Assembly: GCF_042682045.1 (NCBI RefSeq) | Contig: NZ_JBHUGS010000002.1 | Coordinates: 682,001-746,000, forward strand | Reading direction: 5' to 3' | Length of the DNA stretch: 64,000 nt | Origin: Sphingomonas_R arantia | GTDB lineage: Bacteria; Pseudomonadota; Alphaproteobacteria; Sphingomonadales; Sphingomonadaceae | Part shown: piece after piece, positions 25,504 to 35,400 of the stretch | Position numbering within the stretch: position 1 is the first letter of the stretch | Layout of the letters: the number at the start of each line of letters is the position of its first letter | Program-made: the position numbers and the translations under genes | The notes under the pieces: model-generated | Told to the model about the DNA's origin: nothing | The model's input: only the letters and a program-made list of their open reading frames with translations | Databases searched by the model: none

Positions 25504-27205
25504 GGCGTTCCCCCCGCGCACCCGGATGGGTGACTGCGCCTGCCCAGGCCGGCCCGACATTCTGCGCGAACCGCCACAGCGCGCCGGACCCATAGTCGTT
25601 GACCCGCGGCCGCCAGTCGCGGTGCCGCTCTATCAGCTCCTCCTCCGGCACAAGCAGGTCGATCGTCCCGGCCTCGGCATCGATCCGGATCGCATCGCCG
25701 TCCCGCACCAGCGCGATCGGCCCGCCGTCCGCCGCCTCCGGCCCGACATGCCCGACGCAGAACCCGCGCGTGCCGCCCGAAAACCGCCCGTCGGTGATCA
25801 GCGCCACGCGCTCGCCCAGCCCCTGGCCGTACAGCGCGGCGGTGGTCGACAGCATCTCGCGCATCCCCGGCCCGCCCTTCGGCCCCTCGTACCGGATCAC
25901 GATCACCGACCCGTCGGCGATCTCGCGCGCCTCGACCGCAGCGAAGCACTCCTCCTCGCAATCGAACACCCGCGCCGGCCCTTCGAACACCAGCCGGTGC
26001 ATCCCCGCGACCTTCACGATCGCCCCTTCCGGGGCCAGCGTCCCCTTCAGCCCCACGACACCGCCCGTCGGGCTCAGCGGCGTCTTCGCGTCGTAGATCA
26101 CCTTCTGGTCCGGGTTCCACGTCACCTGATCGATGTTCTCGCCCAGCGTCTTGCCCGTCACCGTCATGCAATCACCGTGCAGCAACCCTTCGGCCAGCAA
26201 CGTCTTCATCAGCATGTAGACGCCGCCCGCCTCGTGCATGTCCTTGGCAACATAGCGCCCGCCCGGCTTCAGGTCGGCGATATACGGCGTCGTCTTGAAG
26301 ATATCGGCCACGTCGAACAGGCTGAAGTCGATCCCCACCTCGTTCGCCATGGCGGGCAAATGCAGACCCGCATTGGTCGATCCACCCGTCGCCGCCACGA
26401 TTCGGGACGCATTCTCGAACGCATCGCGCGTGCAGATGTCACGCGGGCGCAGGTTCCATTCGAGCAGATTCATCACCTGCACACCGGCGGCATGCGCGAT
26501 CTCGTCGCGTCCGCGATACGGCGCCGGCATCATGTTGCTGTTCGGCAGACTGAGGCCGATCGCCTCGCCCACGCACGCCATCGTGTTGGCGGTGAACTGC
26601 CCCCCGCACGCACCGTGACCGGGGCAGGCCACCTTCTCCAGCGCGGTCAGGTCCTTCAGCGGGCAATTGCCGGCCGCATGCTGGCCCACCGCCTCGAACA
26701 CGTCGACCACCGTCACGTCACGGTCCTGGTACCGGCCCGGCAGGATCGACCCGCCATAAACGAAGATCGACGGCACGTTCAGCCGCAGCATCGCCATCAT
26801 CATGCCCGGCAACGACTTGTCGCAGCCGGCGAACGCGACGAGCGCATCGTAGCAATGCCCGCGCACCGAAAGCTCGACCGAGTCCGCGATCACCTCGCGG
26901 CTGACCAGCGAGGACTTCATCCCCTGATGCCCCATCGCGATCCCGTCAGTCACGGTGATCGTGTTGAACCGCCGCGGCATGCCGCCACCCGCGATCACGC
27001 CCTCGCGACACACGTCGGCCTGCGCATCCAGCGTCGTGTTGCACGGCGCGCTGTCGTTCCCCGCGCTCGCCACCGCCACGAACGGCCGCGCAATCTCCTC
27101 CTCGGTCAGCCCCATCGCGTAATAATAACTACGATGCGGCGCACGCTCCGGCCCGACCGAAACGTGGCGGCTGGGCAGGCGGGATTTGTCGAAACGCTCG
27201 GACAT
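25484..27205 (-). CDS. ilvD: Dihydroxy-acid dehydratase
   Basis: Dehydrates dihydroxy acids to the 2-keto acids of valine, leucine and isoleucine. The 573-residue protein carries the IlvD/Edd cluster cysteines in GCDKSLPGM and HGACGGQFTANTM, plus LITDGRFSGGTRG near the C-terminus. An N-terminal Cys (NDSAPCNTTL) supplies the remaining ligand position. The N-terminus SRLPSRHVSVGPERAPHRSYYY differs from the E. coli-type enzyme, matching the shorter clade. Start ATG 27205; another in-frame ATG 21 bases upstream is possible. Confidence 0.93.
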   Translation of the reverse strand: MSERFDKSRLPSRHVSVGPERAPHRSYYYAMGLTEEEIARPFVAVASAGNDSAPCNTTLDAQADVCREGVIAGGGMPRRFNTITVTDGIAMGHQGMKSSLVSREVIADSVELSVRGHCYDALVAFAGCDKSLPGMMMAMLRLNVPSIFVYGGSILPGRYQDRDVTVVDVFEAVGQHAAGNCPLKDLTALEKVACPGHGACGGQFTANTMACVGEAIGLSLPNSNMMPAPYRGRDEIAHAAGVQVMNLLEWNLRPRDICTRDAFENASRIVAATGGSTNAGLHLPAMANEVGIDFSLFDVADIFKTTPYIADLKPGGRYVAKDMHEAGGVYMLMKTLLAEGLLHGDCMTVTGKTLGENIDQVTWNPDQKVIYDAKTPLSPTGGVVGLKGTLAPEGAIVKVAGMHRLVFEGPARVFDCEEECFAAVEAREIADGSVIVIRYEGPKGGPGMREMLSTTAALYGQGLGERVALITDGRFSGGTRGFCVGHVGPEAADGGPIALVRDGDAIRIDAEAGTIDLLVPEEELIERHRDWRPRVNDYGSGALWRFAQNVGPAWAGAVTHPGARGERHVFADI

Positions 27206-27288
27206 GGAAATGCTCTCGGATGCCATTCGGGTCACCCGCGTCTTGGCGGCATCCCGCCCGCGACGCAACCACCGCGGGCTTTGGGCTG

Positions 27289-27993
27289 TCAGCGCGCCGC
27301 AAACCGTGCGGCGAGCGCCGGCCCGCCGAACAACGCATCGAACCGCGCATCGCCACCCGGCTCGCCGCGCAGTCCGGCGCGCAACGCCGCGATGCTCTCG
27401 GCGGCATTCTCCGCGATCCGCCCCGCGACCGCGTGCGCCGCAACCTCCGCATCCGCCGCCACGATCTCGACCAGCCCGATCCGCGCCGCCTCCGCCGCAT
27501 TGATCCGATCGCCGGTCAGCAGCAGCCGCGCCGCCTGCCCCGACCCGACCAACGCGCGCAGCCGATCGATATCGCCCTGCGGATAGCTGATCCCCAACCG
27601 CGCGGGAGGCACCGCAAAGCTCGCCCCCGCCCCAGCAATCCGCATGTCGCACGCCAGCGCCAGCGCGACGCCCGCGCCGAAACATCCGCCATCGATCACC
27701 GCGACCACCGGCACCGCCGCCCGCACAACGGCATCGGTCGCCCGCGACATCGCCGCGCGGAACAGCGGCGGCAACGCCGCGTCCGCCATCATCGCGGGGA
27801 ACTCGGTTAGGTCCGCCCCGGCGCAGAACACCCCCGGCACCGCCGACCCTAACAGCACCACCGCCGCCCGCCCCGCCGCATCGCGCACCGCATCGGCCAG
27901 CGTGTCCCACACCGCCACCGGCACCGCGTTGCGCGCCGCCGGCCGGTCGAGCGTCACGCTGGCGACCGCCCCCTCGACCGCGACAGAGATCAT
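27289..27993 (-). CDS. Enoyl-CoA hydratase/isomerase-fold protein with altered active site
   Basis: A 234-residue crotonase-fold protein. The family frame is clear: VTLDRPAARNA, FCAGADLTEFP oxyanion region, GCFGAGVALALACD and LLLTGDRINAAEA. The two glutamates that perform hydration in classical enzymes are not present: the first position reads GAGVALA rather than GGxELA and the second FAVPPARLG rather than PExxLG. It may be an isomerase, a decarboxylase-type member, or inactive. Its ATG overlaps the ispE stop (ATGA). Confidence 0.82.
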   Translation of the reverse strand: MISVAVEGAVASVTLDRPAARNAVPVAVWDTLADAVRDAAGRAAVVLLGSAVPGVFCAGADLTEFPAMMADAALPPLFRAAMSRATDAVVRAAVPVVAVIDGGCFGAGVALALACDMRIAGAGASFAVPPARLGISYPQGDIDRLRALVGSGQAARLLLTGDRINAAEAARIGLVEIVAADAEVAAHAVAGRIAENAAESIAALRAGLRGEPGGDARFDALFGGPALAARFAAR

Positions 27994-28817
27994 GCCCGCA
28001 ACCGTGTCGCCAGCGTCCACCACCCGGCCGCCATCGCAGCCTCCGCCGCATCACGCGCTGCCACCATTTCAAACAAAGCGAAACACGTCGCACCCGACCC
28101 CGACATCCGCACCAGCCGCGTCCCAGCGCACCCGGCCAACGCTTCCAGGACCGCACCAATCTCCGGCCGGATCGCCCGCGCCGGCAGTTCCAGATCGTTC
28201 CGCCCCGCCTCGGCCACCGCCAGCGGCGCCCCGTCCGCCAAGGGACCTCGGTCAAGCCGGTCCCAGGCTGCAAACACCGGACCCGTGGCCAACGGCACGT
28301 TCGGGTTCACCAGCAACAACGGCACCCCCGCCAGCGCACCCGCATCGACAAGACAAAGCTCATCCCCACGCCCATCGCCCCGCACCGGCCGCGACACCAG
28401 GCACGCCGGCACATCCGCCCCCAGCGCCCCAGCAATCTCCATCAGACCGGCGTCGTCCTCCGCCACGCCATCCCGCCGCGCGAGCAATCGCAGCACCGCC
28501 GCCGCATCCGCCGACCCGCCCCCGATCCCCGCCGCCACCGGCAATCGCTTGTCGAGGGTGAACGCCGCCGCCTCGCCGCCGAACCGCGCGCGATACGCCG
28601 CCGCCGCGCGCGTCACCAGATTGTCGCCATCCCCCGACAGCCCCGCCCCGAACGGGCCGACCACCGTCAGCACCGGCCGATCCGCACCGTCGTGCAACGT
28701 CAGCCCATCACCATCCTCGGCAAAGGCGAACAGCGTCTCGATCGCGTGATAGCCGTCGTCCCGCCGATGCCGGACATGCAAAGCGAGGTTGATCTTGGCG
28801 AAAGCGGTCTCGAACAT
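27990..28817 (-). CDS. ispE: 4-diphosphocytidyl-2-C-methyl-D-erythritol kinase
   Basis: ATP-dependent kinase of the non-mevalonate isoprenoid pathway, GHMP family, 275 residues. It has AKINLALHV at the N-terminus, the ATP loop PVAAGIGGGSADAAA (about 90-105), and MSGSGATCFALF near the C-terminus. It begins 45 bp after the TPR gene and overlaps the enoyl-CoA-hydratase-like gene by ATGA. Confidence 0.95.
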   Translation of the reverse strand: MFETAFAKINLALHVRHRRDDGYHAIETLFAFAEDGDGLTLHDGADRPVLTVVGPFGAGLSGDGDNLVTRAAAAYRARFGGEAAAFTLDKRLPVAAGIGGGSADAAAVLRLLARRDGVAEDDAGLMEIAGALGADVPACLVSRPVRGDGRGDELCLVDAGALAGVPLLLVNPNVPLATGPVFAAWDRLDRGPLADGAPLAVAEAGRNDLELPARAIRPEIGAVLEALAGCAGTRLVRMSGSGATCFALFEMVAARDAAEAAMAAGWWTLATRLRA

Positions 28818-28862
28818 CCGCCGGGCTTAGGCGGCGCGCGGCACCCCGATCAAGGGCCAGGA

Positions 28863-30512
28863 TCAGGGGGCAGCGACAGCCTTGGTCCAGCCGCCGTCAA
28901 TCTTCGCCCGCAACCGGAGCAGATCCGCCGGCTCGGCCCCGACCAGCGCGGCCGACCAGGCATAACGCGCCTCGAACCGCCGCCCGGCGGACCAATAGGC
29001 GTCGCCCAGATGCTCGTTGATCGCACTTTGCGCCGGGTCGCCCGCCACCGCGCGTTCCAGCGTCGCGATCGCGCGCGGCACGTCCCCGCGCAGGTAATAG
29101 GCCCAGCCGAGCGAGTCGGTGATCGACGCATCGTCCGGTCGCAACAGGCTTGCCCGCTCGATCAGCGCCTGTGCCGCGGCAAGATTCTCACGCCGCTCCA
29201 GTTGCGCATAGCCGAGCAGGTTCAACACGACCGCCTCGTCCGGCGCGGCGGCATGCGCCTTCTCCAGCACCGGCTTGGCCGCGGCCCAGTCGCCCGCCTC
29301 CTCGAGCGCGCTGCCCTGCAACAGCCACGCCGGCCAGCGCGCATCGGCCGGGGCCAGCGCCGCCGCCTTCCCATACGCCGTCGCCGCATCGCTCGCCCGG
29401 CCAAGCGCCGCCAGCACATCGCCCACCCGACTCCAGTCCGCCGGCCCCGCCCCGGGTCGCGCCGCGGCGGCCTCGGCGACCTGCAACGCCGCCTCGTTCT
29501 CGCCGCGCCGGACCATCGCAGACAACCGCGCCTCGCGCGCGGCCGGCGCGAACGGATCGTCGTCGCGGACATGCGTCAGCGCCTCGGTCGCGGCGGCATA
29601 ACGATCGCCGGTCAGCAGCAGTTCGGCCGTGACCAACCATGTCTCGGCACTGTCCGGCGCCAGGAACGTCGCGGTCCGGGCCAGCGCCAGCGCGATCGGT
29701 GTCGCTCGTTCGCGGTTGATGTCGATCGCGACGCGGACCAGCAGTTCCGCGATCCCCGCCGCCGGCGTATCGATCGGCGCCGGCAACGCGGTGCGCCGCT
29801 TGATGTCCGCCCGCGCCTCGACCAGCGGCCGCACCTCGCCCTCCAGCATCGCCAGCGCCGGCCCGCGCTTGCCCTGCCGGGCCAGCAGCGCCGCGGTCGC
29901 CAGCTTCAGCCGCACCTGCCGCCCGCCTGCCGCCGGCAGGATCGCGCGCAACGCCGCGATCCCGTCATCCGTCCGCCCCATGGCCAGCAACAACAGCGCG
30001 CGCTGTTCCCCGGCATAGGCGCTGCCGACCGCGCCGCCGCCGGCTTCCAGGATCGCGATCGGATCGCCGCTCTTCGCACCCAGCGCGATCCACGCGCGGA
30101 TCGCGGGCACGATGAACGCGAACGCCTTGTCGCGCACGATCGCGTCGGTCGTCGCCTGCGCGCGCGTCCAATCGCGCCGCTCAACCGCATCCGCCAGCAT
30201 CACCAGCCGCGCATCGGGCGGCAACATATCCACGCGCTGAAGCTGCACCGCCGCCGCCAGGGCAAGCGCCCGATCACCCGCGCTGATCGCCTGACGATAC
30301 GCCCGCGTTGCCACCACCGGATCGTTCGGGTTTCGCGCCAGCACCGCGCCATACCCCTGCGCCGCCACGTCGATCCGCCCGTCGGCATCCGCCGCCCGCG
30401 CATGAACATAGTTGCGGATCGCCGATCCATCCTGGTTCGCCGACGCCGCGCCGGGCGTCGCGGCGGCCAGCAGCGCGGCGGTCGACAGGGCGATGATCCG
30501 TACGGTCAGCAT
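28863..30512 (-). CDS. Tetratricopeptide-repeat protein, exported
   Basis: A 549-residue protein with a signal peptide (ends near AASANQ) and many Ala-rich TPR helices throughout, the clearest in the C-terminal half (VVLNLLGYAQLERRENLAAA, DSLGWAYYLRGDVPRAIATL). TPR proteins serve as protein-binding scaffolds; no enzymatic motif is visible. It lies between ETF-QO and ispE in one direction. Confidence 0.85.
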   Translation of the reverse strand: MLTVRIIALSTAALLAAATPGAASANQDGSAIRNYVHARAADADGRIDVAAQGYGAVLARNPNDPVVATRAYRQAISAGDRALALAAAVQLQRVDMLPPDARLVMLADAVERRDWTRAQATTDAIVRDKAFAFIVPAIRAWIALGAKSGDPIAILEAGGGAVGSAYAGEQRALLLLAMGRTDDGIAALRAILPAAGGRQVRLKLATAALLARQGKRGPALAMLEGEVRPLVEARADIKRRTALPAPIDTPAAGIAELLVRVAIDINRERATPIALALARTATFLAPDSAETWLVTAELLLTGDRYAAATEALTHVRDDDPFAPAAREARLSAMVRRGENEAALQVAEAAAARPGAGPADWSRVGDVLAALGRASDAATAYGKAAALAPADARWPAWLLQGSALEEAGDWAAAKPVLEKAHAAAPDEAVVLNLLGYAQLERRENLAAAQALIERASLLRPDDASITDSLGWAYYLRGDVPRAIATLERAVAGDPAQSAINEHLGDAYWSAGRRFEARYAWSAALVGAEPADLLRLRAKIDGGWTKAVAAP

Positions 30513-30588
30513 GGTTCAGCCAACCAGCCGCCGTCCGGTGCGGTTCCCGCCACCGGTCGCTTCACCCGCGCAATCGCGCATAACCACC

Positions 30589-32238
30589 TCACATATTGGG
30601 ATAGTTCGGCCCTCCGCCGCCCTCGGGCACCACCCATTTGATGTTCTGGGTCGGGTCCTTGATGTCGCAACTCTTGCAGTGGACGCAGTTCTGCGCGTTA
30701 ATCTGCAGCTTCGGCGTGCCCTGCTCCGCCCCGACGATCTCGTACACCCCGGCCGGGCAATAGCGCTGCTCCGGGCTGTCATACATCGCGTAGTTCACCG
30801 CGATCGGCACCTCCGTATCGCGCAGCGTCAGGTGGACCGGCTGGTCCTCCTCGTGATTGACGTTGGACAGGAACACCGACGACAGCCGGTCGAAACTCAG
30901 CACGTTGTCGGGCTTCGGATATTTGATCTTCGGCGCGATGTCGGCGCGCCACAGCTGTTCGTTGTCGCGGTGATGCTTGAACGTCCAGGGCAGCTTCACG
31001 CCCAGCTGATGCATCCACATGTCGAACCCGGCATAGACCGTGCCCGTGACCGCACCGAACTTTTCCAGCGCCGGCCCGGCGTTGCGGACCTTCTTCAGCT
31101 CCTTGGCGATCCAGCTCGCCTCGACCGCCGGCTGGTACGCGCTCAGTTCCGGCGTCATGCGGCCCGACACGATCTCGTCGAACGCCGCCTCCGCCGCCAG
31201 CATGCCGGATTTCATCGCGGTATGACTGCCCTTGATCCGCGGCACGTTCACGAACCCCGCGGAACATCCGATCAGCGCGCCGCCCGGGAACGCCAGCTTC
31301 GGCACGGACTGCCACCCGCCCTCGTTGATCGCGCGCGCGCCATAGGACACGCGACGGCCGCCCTTCAGCATCGCGGCGATCTCGGGGTGATGCTTCCACC
31401 GCTGGAATTCGTGGAATGGCGACAGATGCGGGTTCTTGTACCCCAGCCCGACGACGAACCCGAGCGCCACTTGGTTGTTCGCCTGGTGATAGATGAACCC
31501 GCCACCGGTCGCATCGGACAGCGGCCAGCCCTGCGTATGGACGACCTTGCCCGGCACGTGCAGCTCGGGGTTGATGTCCCACAATTCCTTGATGCCGATC
31601 GCATAGGTCTGCGGCTGGCAATCGCGTTCCAGGTCGAACAGCCCCTTCAGCTCCTTCGACAAATGCCCGCGGACCCCTTCGGCAAAGAAGGTGTATTTCG
31701 CGTGCAGCTCCATCCCCGGCTGATAATCCGCCTTGTGCGTGCCGTCGCGCGCCACGCCCATGTCGCCCGTCGCCACGCCACGCACCGCGCCATGCTCGTC
31801 GAACAGCACCTCGGCCGCCGCAAAGCCCGGGAAGATCTCGACGCCCAGCGCCTCGGCCTGTCCCGCCAGCCAGCGGCAGAAATTGCCCAGCGAGCAGGTG
31901 AACGTGCCCTTGTTGTTCATGAACGGCGGCATCAGCAGGTGCGGCAGCTCGGTCTTGCCCCCGGCGCTCAGCACCCAGTGATTATTCTCCACCACCGGCA
32001 CGGTCAGCGGGCTGTCCAGCTCGCGCCAGTCGGGGATCAGCTCGTCGATCGCGATCGGATCGATCACCGCGCCCGACAGGATATGCGCGCCGACCTCGGA
32101 CCCCTTTTCCAGCACGCAGACGGCGATCTCGCGCTCGGCTTTCGCGGCCAGCTGTTTCAGTCGGATCGCGGCGGCAAGGCCGGCCGGCCCCGCGCCCACG
32201 ATGACGACGTCATATTCCATACTCTCGCGCTCAGCCAT
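30589..32238 (-). CDS. Electron transfer flavoprotein-ubiquinone oxidoreductase
   Basis: Membrane-bound enzyme passing electrons from ETF, reduced in beta-oxidation and amino acid breakdown, to ubiquinone. The 549-residue protein has the FAD dinucleotide fold VVIVGAGPAGLAAAIRL at the N-terminus, GWPLSDATGGGFIYH, and a C-terminal 4Fe-4S binding CVHCKSCDIKDP. Start MAERESMEYD; an ATG six residues on is also possible. It is divergent from the UDG-like gene. Confidence 0.96.
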   Translation of the reverse strand: MAERESMEYDVVIVGAGPAGLAAAIRLKQLAAKAEREIAVCVLEKGSEVGAHILSGAVIDPIAIDELIPDWRELDSPLTVPVVENNHWVLSAGGKTELPHLLMPPFMNNKGTFTCSLGNFCRWLAGQAEALGVEIFPGFAAAEVLFDEHGAVRGVATGDMGVARDGTHKADYQPGMELHAKYTFFAEGVRGHLSKELKGLFDLERDCQPQTYAIGIKELWDINPELHVPGKVVHTQGWPLSDATGGGFIYHQANNQVALGFVVGLGYKNPHLSPFHEFQRWKHHPEIAAMLKGGRRVSYGARAINEGGWQSVPKLAFPGGALIGCSAGFVNVPRIKGSHTAMKSGMLAAEAAFDEIVSGRMTPELSAYQPAVEASWIAKELKKVRNAGPALEKFGAVTGTVYAGFDMWMHQLGVKLPWTFKHHRDNEQLWRADIAPKIKYPKPDNVLSFDRLSSVFLSNVNHEEDQPVHLTLRDTEVPIAVNYAMYDSPEQRYCPAGVYEIVGAEQGTPKLQINAQNCVHCKSCDIKDPTQNIKWVVPEGGGGPNYPNM

Positions 32239-32359
32239 GTCCGCTCCATCGGGCTTCCGGTCGTCCCGCGGAATCTTCGTCCCGCCCGGATCCGCGTGCC
32301 TGCAAGTTGACGTGTTCGTCAACTATCGTCTGTATGTGGGCACAGAAGGCGGGATTTCC

Positions 32360-33115
32360 ATGGACGATTTGGCGGATGCACTCGGCGCGCTGCGCTGGTG
32401 GCGCGATGCGGGCGTCGACACGCTGGTCGACGACGAACCGCGCGACTGGCTGCGTCCTGCCGCACAGCTGGCCCCGATCGCGCCGACCGGCCCCCGCGAA
32501 TCGGTCGAGCCGCTATTCGAAACGGCCGATGTCGCTCCTTCCGCGGCGCCCGCCCCCGCGACTGAACCGCTGCCCGCCACACTCGAAGCCTATGCCGCCT
32601 GGTGCGCCGACCCGGCGACCTTCCCCGATCTCGGCCCGCAACGCGTCTGCGCGGCGGGCGACCCGGCGTCGGGCATCATGATCCTCGGCGACATGCCCGA
32701 ACCGGGCGACGCGGACGCCGGTACCTTGATGTCGGGCGAACTCGGCCGGCTGTTCGACCGCATCCTCGCCGCGATCGGCCGCGACCGCGCCTCGGTCTAT
32801 CTTGCCGCGCTCTGCCCCGCGCGCCCCGCCGGCGGCCGGATTGCATCCGCCACCGCCGCAGAACTGGTCCGTGCCGCGCACCATCATGTGGCACTGGCCG
32901 CCCCCAAGGTCCTGCTGCTGCTCGGCAAGGAGGCGATGACCGCGTTCGGGCTGGACTGGCCCGGCGCGCGCGGGCATTTACACGAAATCAACCATATCGG
33001 CGGAAAGACGGTCGCGATCGCGACATTCCATCCGCGGATGCTGCTCCAGTCGCCGGCCCGCAAGGCCGATCTGTGGGCGGACCTGCGACTGCTGCTACAG
33101 GAGCTCGACCGTTGA
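32360..33115 (+). CDS. Uracil-DNA glycosylase family protein with altered motifs
   Basis: A 251-residue protein whose C-terminal 170 residues align to the UDG superfamily, closest to families 4/5: GIMILGDMPEPGD, VYLAALCPARPAG, VLLLLGKEAMTAFG and ATFHPRMLLQSPARK. The usual GEAPG is replaced by a GDMPEPG segment, and two of the four Fe-S cysteines of family 4 are missing (only WCADP and ALCPARP keep Cys). An Ala/Pro-rich N-terminus (about residues 30-70) is extra. It may be a divergent glycosylase or a DNA-binding relative. It overlaps the next gene by TTGA. Confidence 0.78.
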   Translation: MDDLADALGALRWWRDAGVDTLVDDEPRDWLRPAAQLAPIAPTGPRESVEPLFETADVAPSAAPAPATEPLPATLEAYAAWCADPATFPDLGPQRVCAAGDPASGIMILGDMPEPGDADAGTLMSGELGRLFDRILAAIGRDRASVYLAALCPARPAGGRIASATAAELVRAAHHHVALAAPKVLLLLGKEAMTAFGLDWPGARGHLHEINHIGGKTVAIATFHPRMLLQSPARKADLWADLRLLLQELDR

Positions 33116-35259
33116 GCATCAGGACCATCGCCGTGGCCATCCTCGCCACCGCCACGCTGCCCGCCGGCGCCGTCCGCGCCCAGGACATGGTCTACGGTTT
33201 CGGCCTGCAACCGCGGGTGGTCGCCCCCACCGCACCCGAACTGGGGACAGCCGACGTGGCCGCCCCGGCACCTGCTCCGACACCCGCCACTCAGCCCTGG
33301 ATCGCCCCGTCCGCAACCGCCGCGACGACGATCACACCGCGGACCGCGACGCCGGCAACGTCCGTCTCCACCGCCGCGGCCGCCACACCAACCCCCAAAC
33401 CCGTGGCACCTGCGCCGACCGCAACCGCCGCCGCCGTCCCGCCCGCCGCAATGCCGCTGCCCGCCACGATCGTGATCCCAGCCACCAGCCGCAACCTGAC
33501 GTCGCGCGCCGTCGCCACCGCGCGCTTCGCACCCTCCTCGCCCTTCACCACCCGCACCGCCGCCACCCCCGCCGCCGCCCTCCCGGCGCAGCTCGACGCC
33601 AGCCAGCGCGAGGGTTACCGCGCGGTCTTCGCCGCAATCCGCGCGCATGACTGGTCGTCGGCCGCCGCCCGGCTCGATGCGATGGGGGCCGGCCCGCTCC
33701 ACGCCGTCGCCCGCGCCGAACTCTACCTGGCCAAGGGCAGCCCGCGCGTCGAAACCGACGCACTCGTCAGCGCGATCGGTGCCGCCCCCTGGCTACCGCA
33801 ATCCGCCCAGATGGCGCGCCTTGCCGCCACCCGCGGCGCGGTCAGCCTGCCGGTGATTCCTTATCAGCGCGACCTCGTCCATCTCGACGGCGCCCCCAAG
33901 CGCCGCGCTGCGCAGACCACGCGCAGCGACCTCGCCGCCGCCGACCTCTCGCGCCGCGTCCTGCCGCTGATCAAGGACGACCGCACTGCGGAGGCCGAGG
34001 CGCTGCTCGTCGCCGCGGAACCCGTCCTGTCGGGCGACGCGCTGGTCGAATGGCGGCAACGCATCGCCTGGTCCTATTATCTGAACGGCGACGACGCCAA
34101 CGCCCGCCGCCTGGCCGCCGCATCCGCCAACTCGACCGGCGAATGGGCGATCCAGGCCGACTGGGTCCAGGGCCTCGCCAGCTGGCGCGCGCATGACTGC
34201 AACGCCGCAGGCCAGGCCTTCAGCCGCGTCGCCTCGCGCGCCCGCGACTCGGAAATGACCGCCGCCGGCCTGTTCTGGTCCGCCCGTGCCGACGTCGCCT
34301 GCGGCCGCCCGGAACAGGTCCAGTCGCGGCTGCGCACCGCCGCGCGCATGTCGGAGACCTTCTACGGCCTGCTCGCCGCCGGCGCGCTCGGCACTGCGAT
34401 CCCGGCGCCCGACCACCATATGGACTTCGCCGGCAACGACTGGTCGATCGTCGCCAGCCGCCCGAACCTCGTCGCGGCCGTCGCGTTGAAGGAGATTGGC
34501 GAGGACGATCTGGCCGACGAACTGCTGCGTTACCAGGCGCGGATCGGCTCGCCGTCCGACCACGAATCGCTGCTCCACCTCGCCGCCCGGCTGAACCTGC
34601 CCGCGACGCAGATCTGGCTGGCACAGAACGGCCCGGTCGGCGCGCGGATGTCCGCCAACGCACGCTATCCCGCACCCGGCTGGACCCCGCAACGCGGCTG
34701 GCGCGTCGACAAGTCGCTGATCCTCGCCCACGCCCTCCAGGAATCGCAGTTCCGCGTCGGCGCGGTCAGCCCCGCCGGCGCGCGCGGCCTGATGCAGGTC
34801 CTGCCCGGCACCGCGGACCTCATCAACAAGCGCCGCGGCGAAGGGGCCGCCGACCGCTCCCGCCTGAACGATCCCTCGGTCAATTTCGAATATGGCCAGG
34901 CCTATCTGGAACAGCTCGCACAGAGTTGGATGACCGGCGGGCTGCTGCCGAAGGTCATCGCCGCCTACAATGCCGGCCCGGGATCGGTCCAGAAATGGAA
35001 CGAGCGTGGCCGCAATCTGACCGACCCGCTGCTCTTCATCGAATCGATCCCGTTCTACGAAACGCGTGCCTATGTCGCGATCGTGCTGCGCAACTACTGG
35101 ATGTACCAGCGCCAGTCCGGCGCCGCCTCCGCCAGCCTGAAGGCAATGGCCCAGGGCCTCTGGCCGCGCTTCCCCGGCATGTCCGGCGCCACCGCCATCC
35201 GCATGGACGGCACCGGCGCAACGGCCAGCATCGCCCGCAGCACCTCCGGCGCGAATTGA
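33112..35259 (+). CDS. Soluble lytic murein transglycosylase, second copy
   Basis: A 715-residue periplasmic transglycosylase of the Slt70 type. After a signal peptide (ends near VRAQ) comes an unusual Ala/Pro/Thr-rich segment of roughly 130 residues, then the helical U-domain and the SLT domain with catalytic Glu at about 544 (HALQESQFRVG), GLMQVLPGTA and AAYNAGPGSV. The start is TTG 33112, overlapping the previous TGA (TTGA), consistent with coupled translation. Confidence 0.92.
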   Translation: MSIRTIAVAILATATLPAGAVRAQDMVYGFGLQPRVVAPTAPELGTADVAAPAPAPTPATQPWIAPSATAATTITPRTATPATSVSTAAAATPTPKPVAPAPTATAAAVPPAAMPLPATIVIPATSRNLTSRAVATARFAPSSPFTTRTAATPAAALPAQLDASQREGYRAVFAAIRAHDWSSAAARLDAMGAGPLHAVARAELYLAKGSPRVETDALVSAIGAAPWLPQSAQMARLAATRGAVSLPVIPYQRDLVHLDGAPKRRAAQTTRSDLAAADLSRRVLPLIKDDRTAEAEALLVAAEPVLSGDALVEWRQRIAWSYYLNGDDANARRLAAASANSTGEWAIQADWVQGLASWRAHDCNAAGQAFSRVASRARDSEMTAAGLFWSARADVACGRPEQVQSRLRTAARMSETFYGLLAAGALGTAIPAPDHHMDFAGNDWSIVASRPNLVAAVALKEIGEDDLADELLRYQARIGSPSDHESLLHLAARLNLPATQIWLAQNGPVGARMSANARYPAPGWTPQRGWRVDKSLILAHALQESQFRVGAVSPAGARGLMQVLPGTADLINKRRGEGAADRSRLNDPSVNFEYGQAYLEQLAQSWMTGGLLPKVIAAYNAGPGSVQKWNERGRNLTDPLLFIESIPFYETRAYVAIVLRNYWMYQRQSGAASASLKAMAQGLWPRFPGMSGATAIRMDGTGATASIARSTSGAN

Positions 35260-35400
35260 GGACAGCGCTAGGCCACGAGTGAGCAAAGCCCTCAGCCCCA
35301 CGGGGAGAGGGTTGGGAGAGGGGGATCGGCCAGGAGAAACCCCGACCACTTCCCAAGCGTAGAGACCAGTCCCCACGCCCTCACCCGACGAGCCCAGAAA

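Noticed and set aside
23816..27586. 1256-codon plus-strand frame across nnr, the lipoprotein and ilvD
   Set aside because: Very long but composed of Arg/His/Pro-rich sequence; the minus-strand genes have full family motifs.
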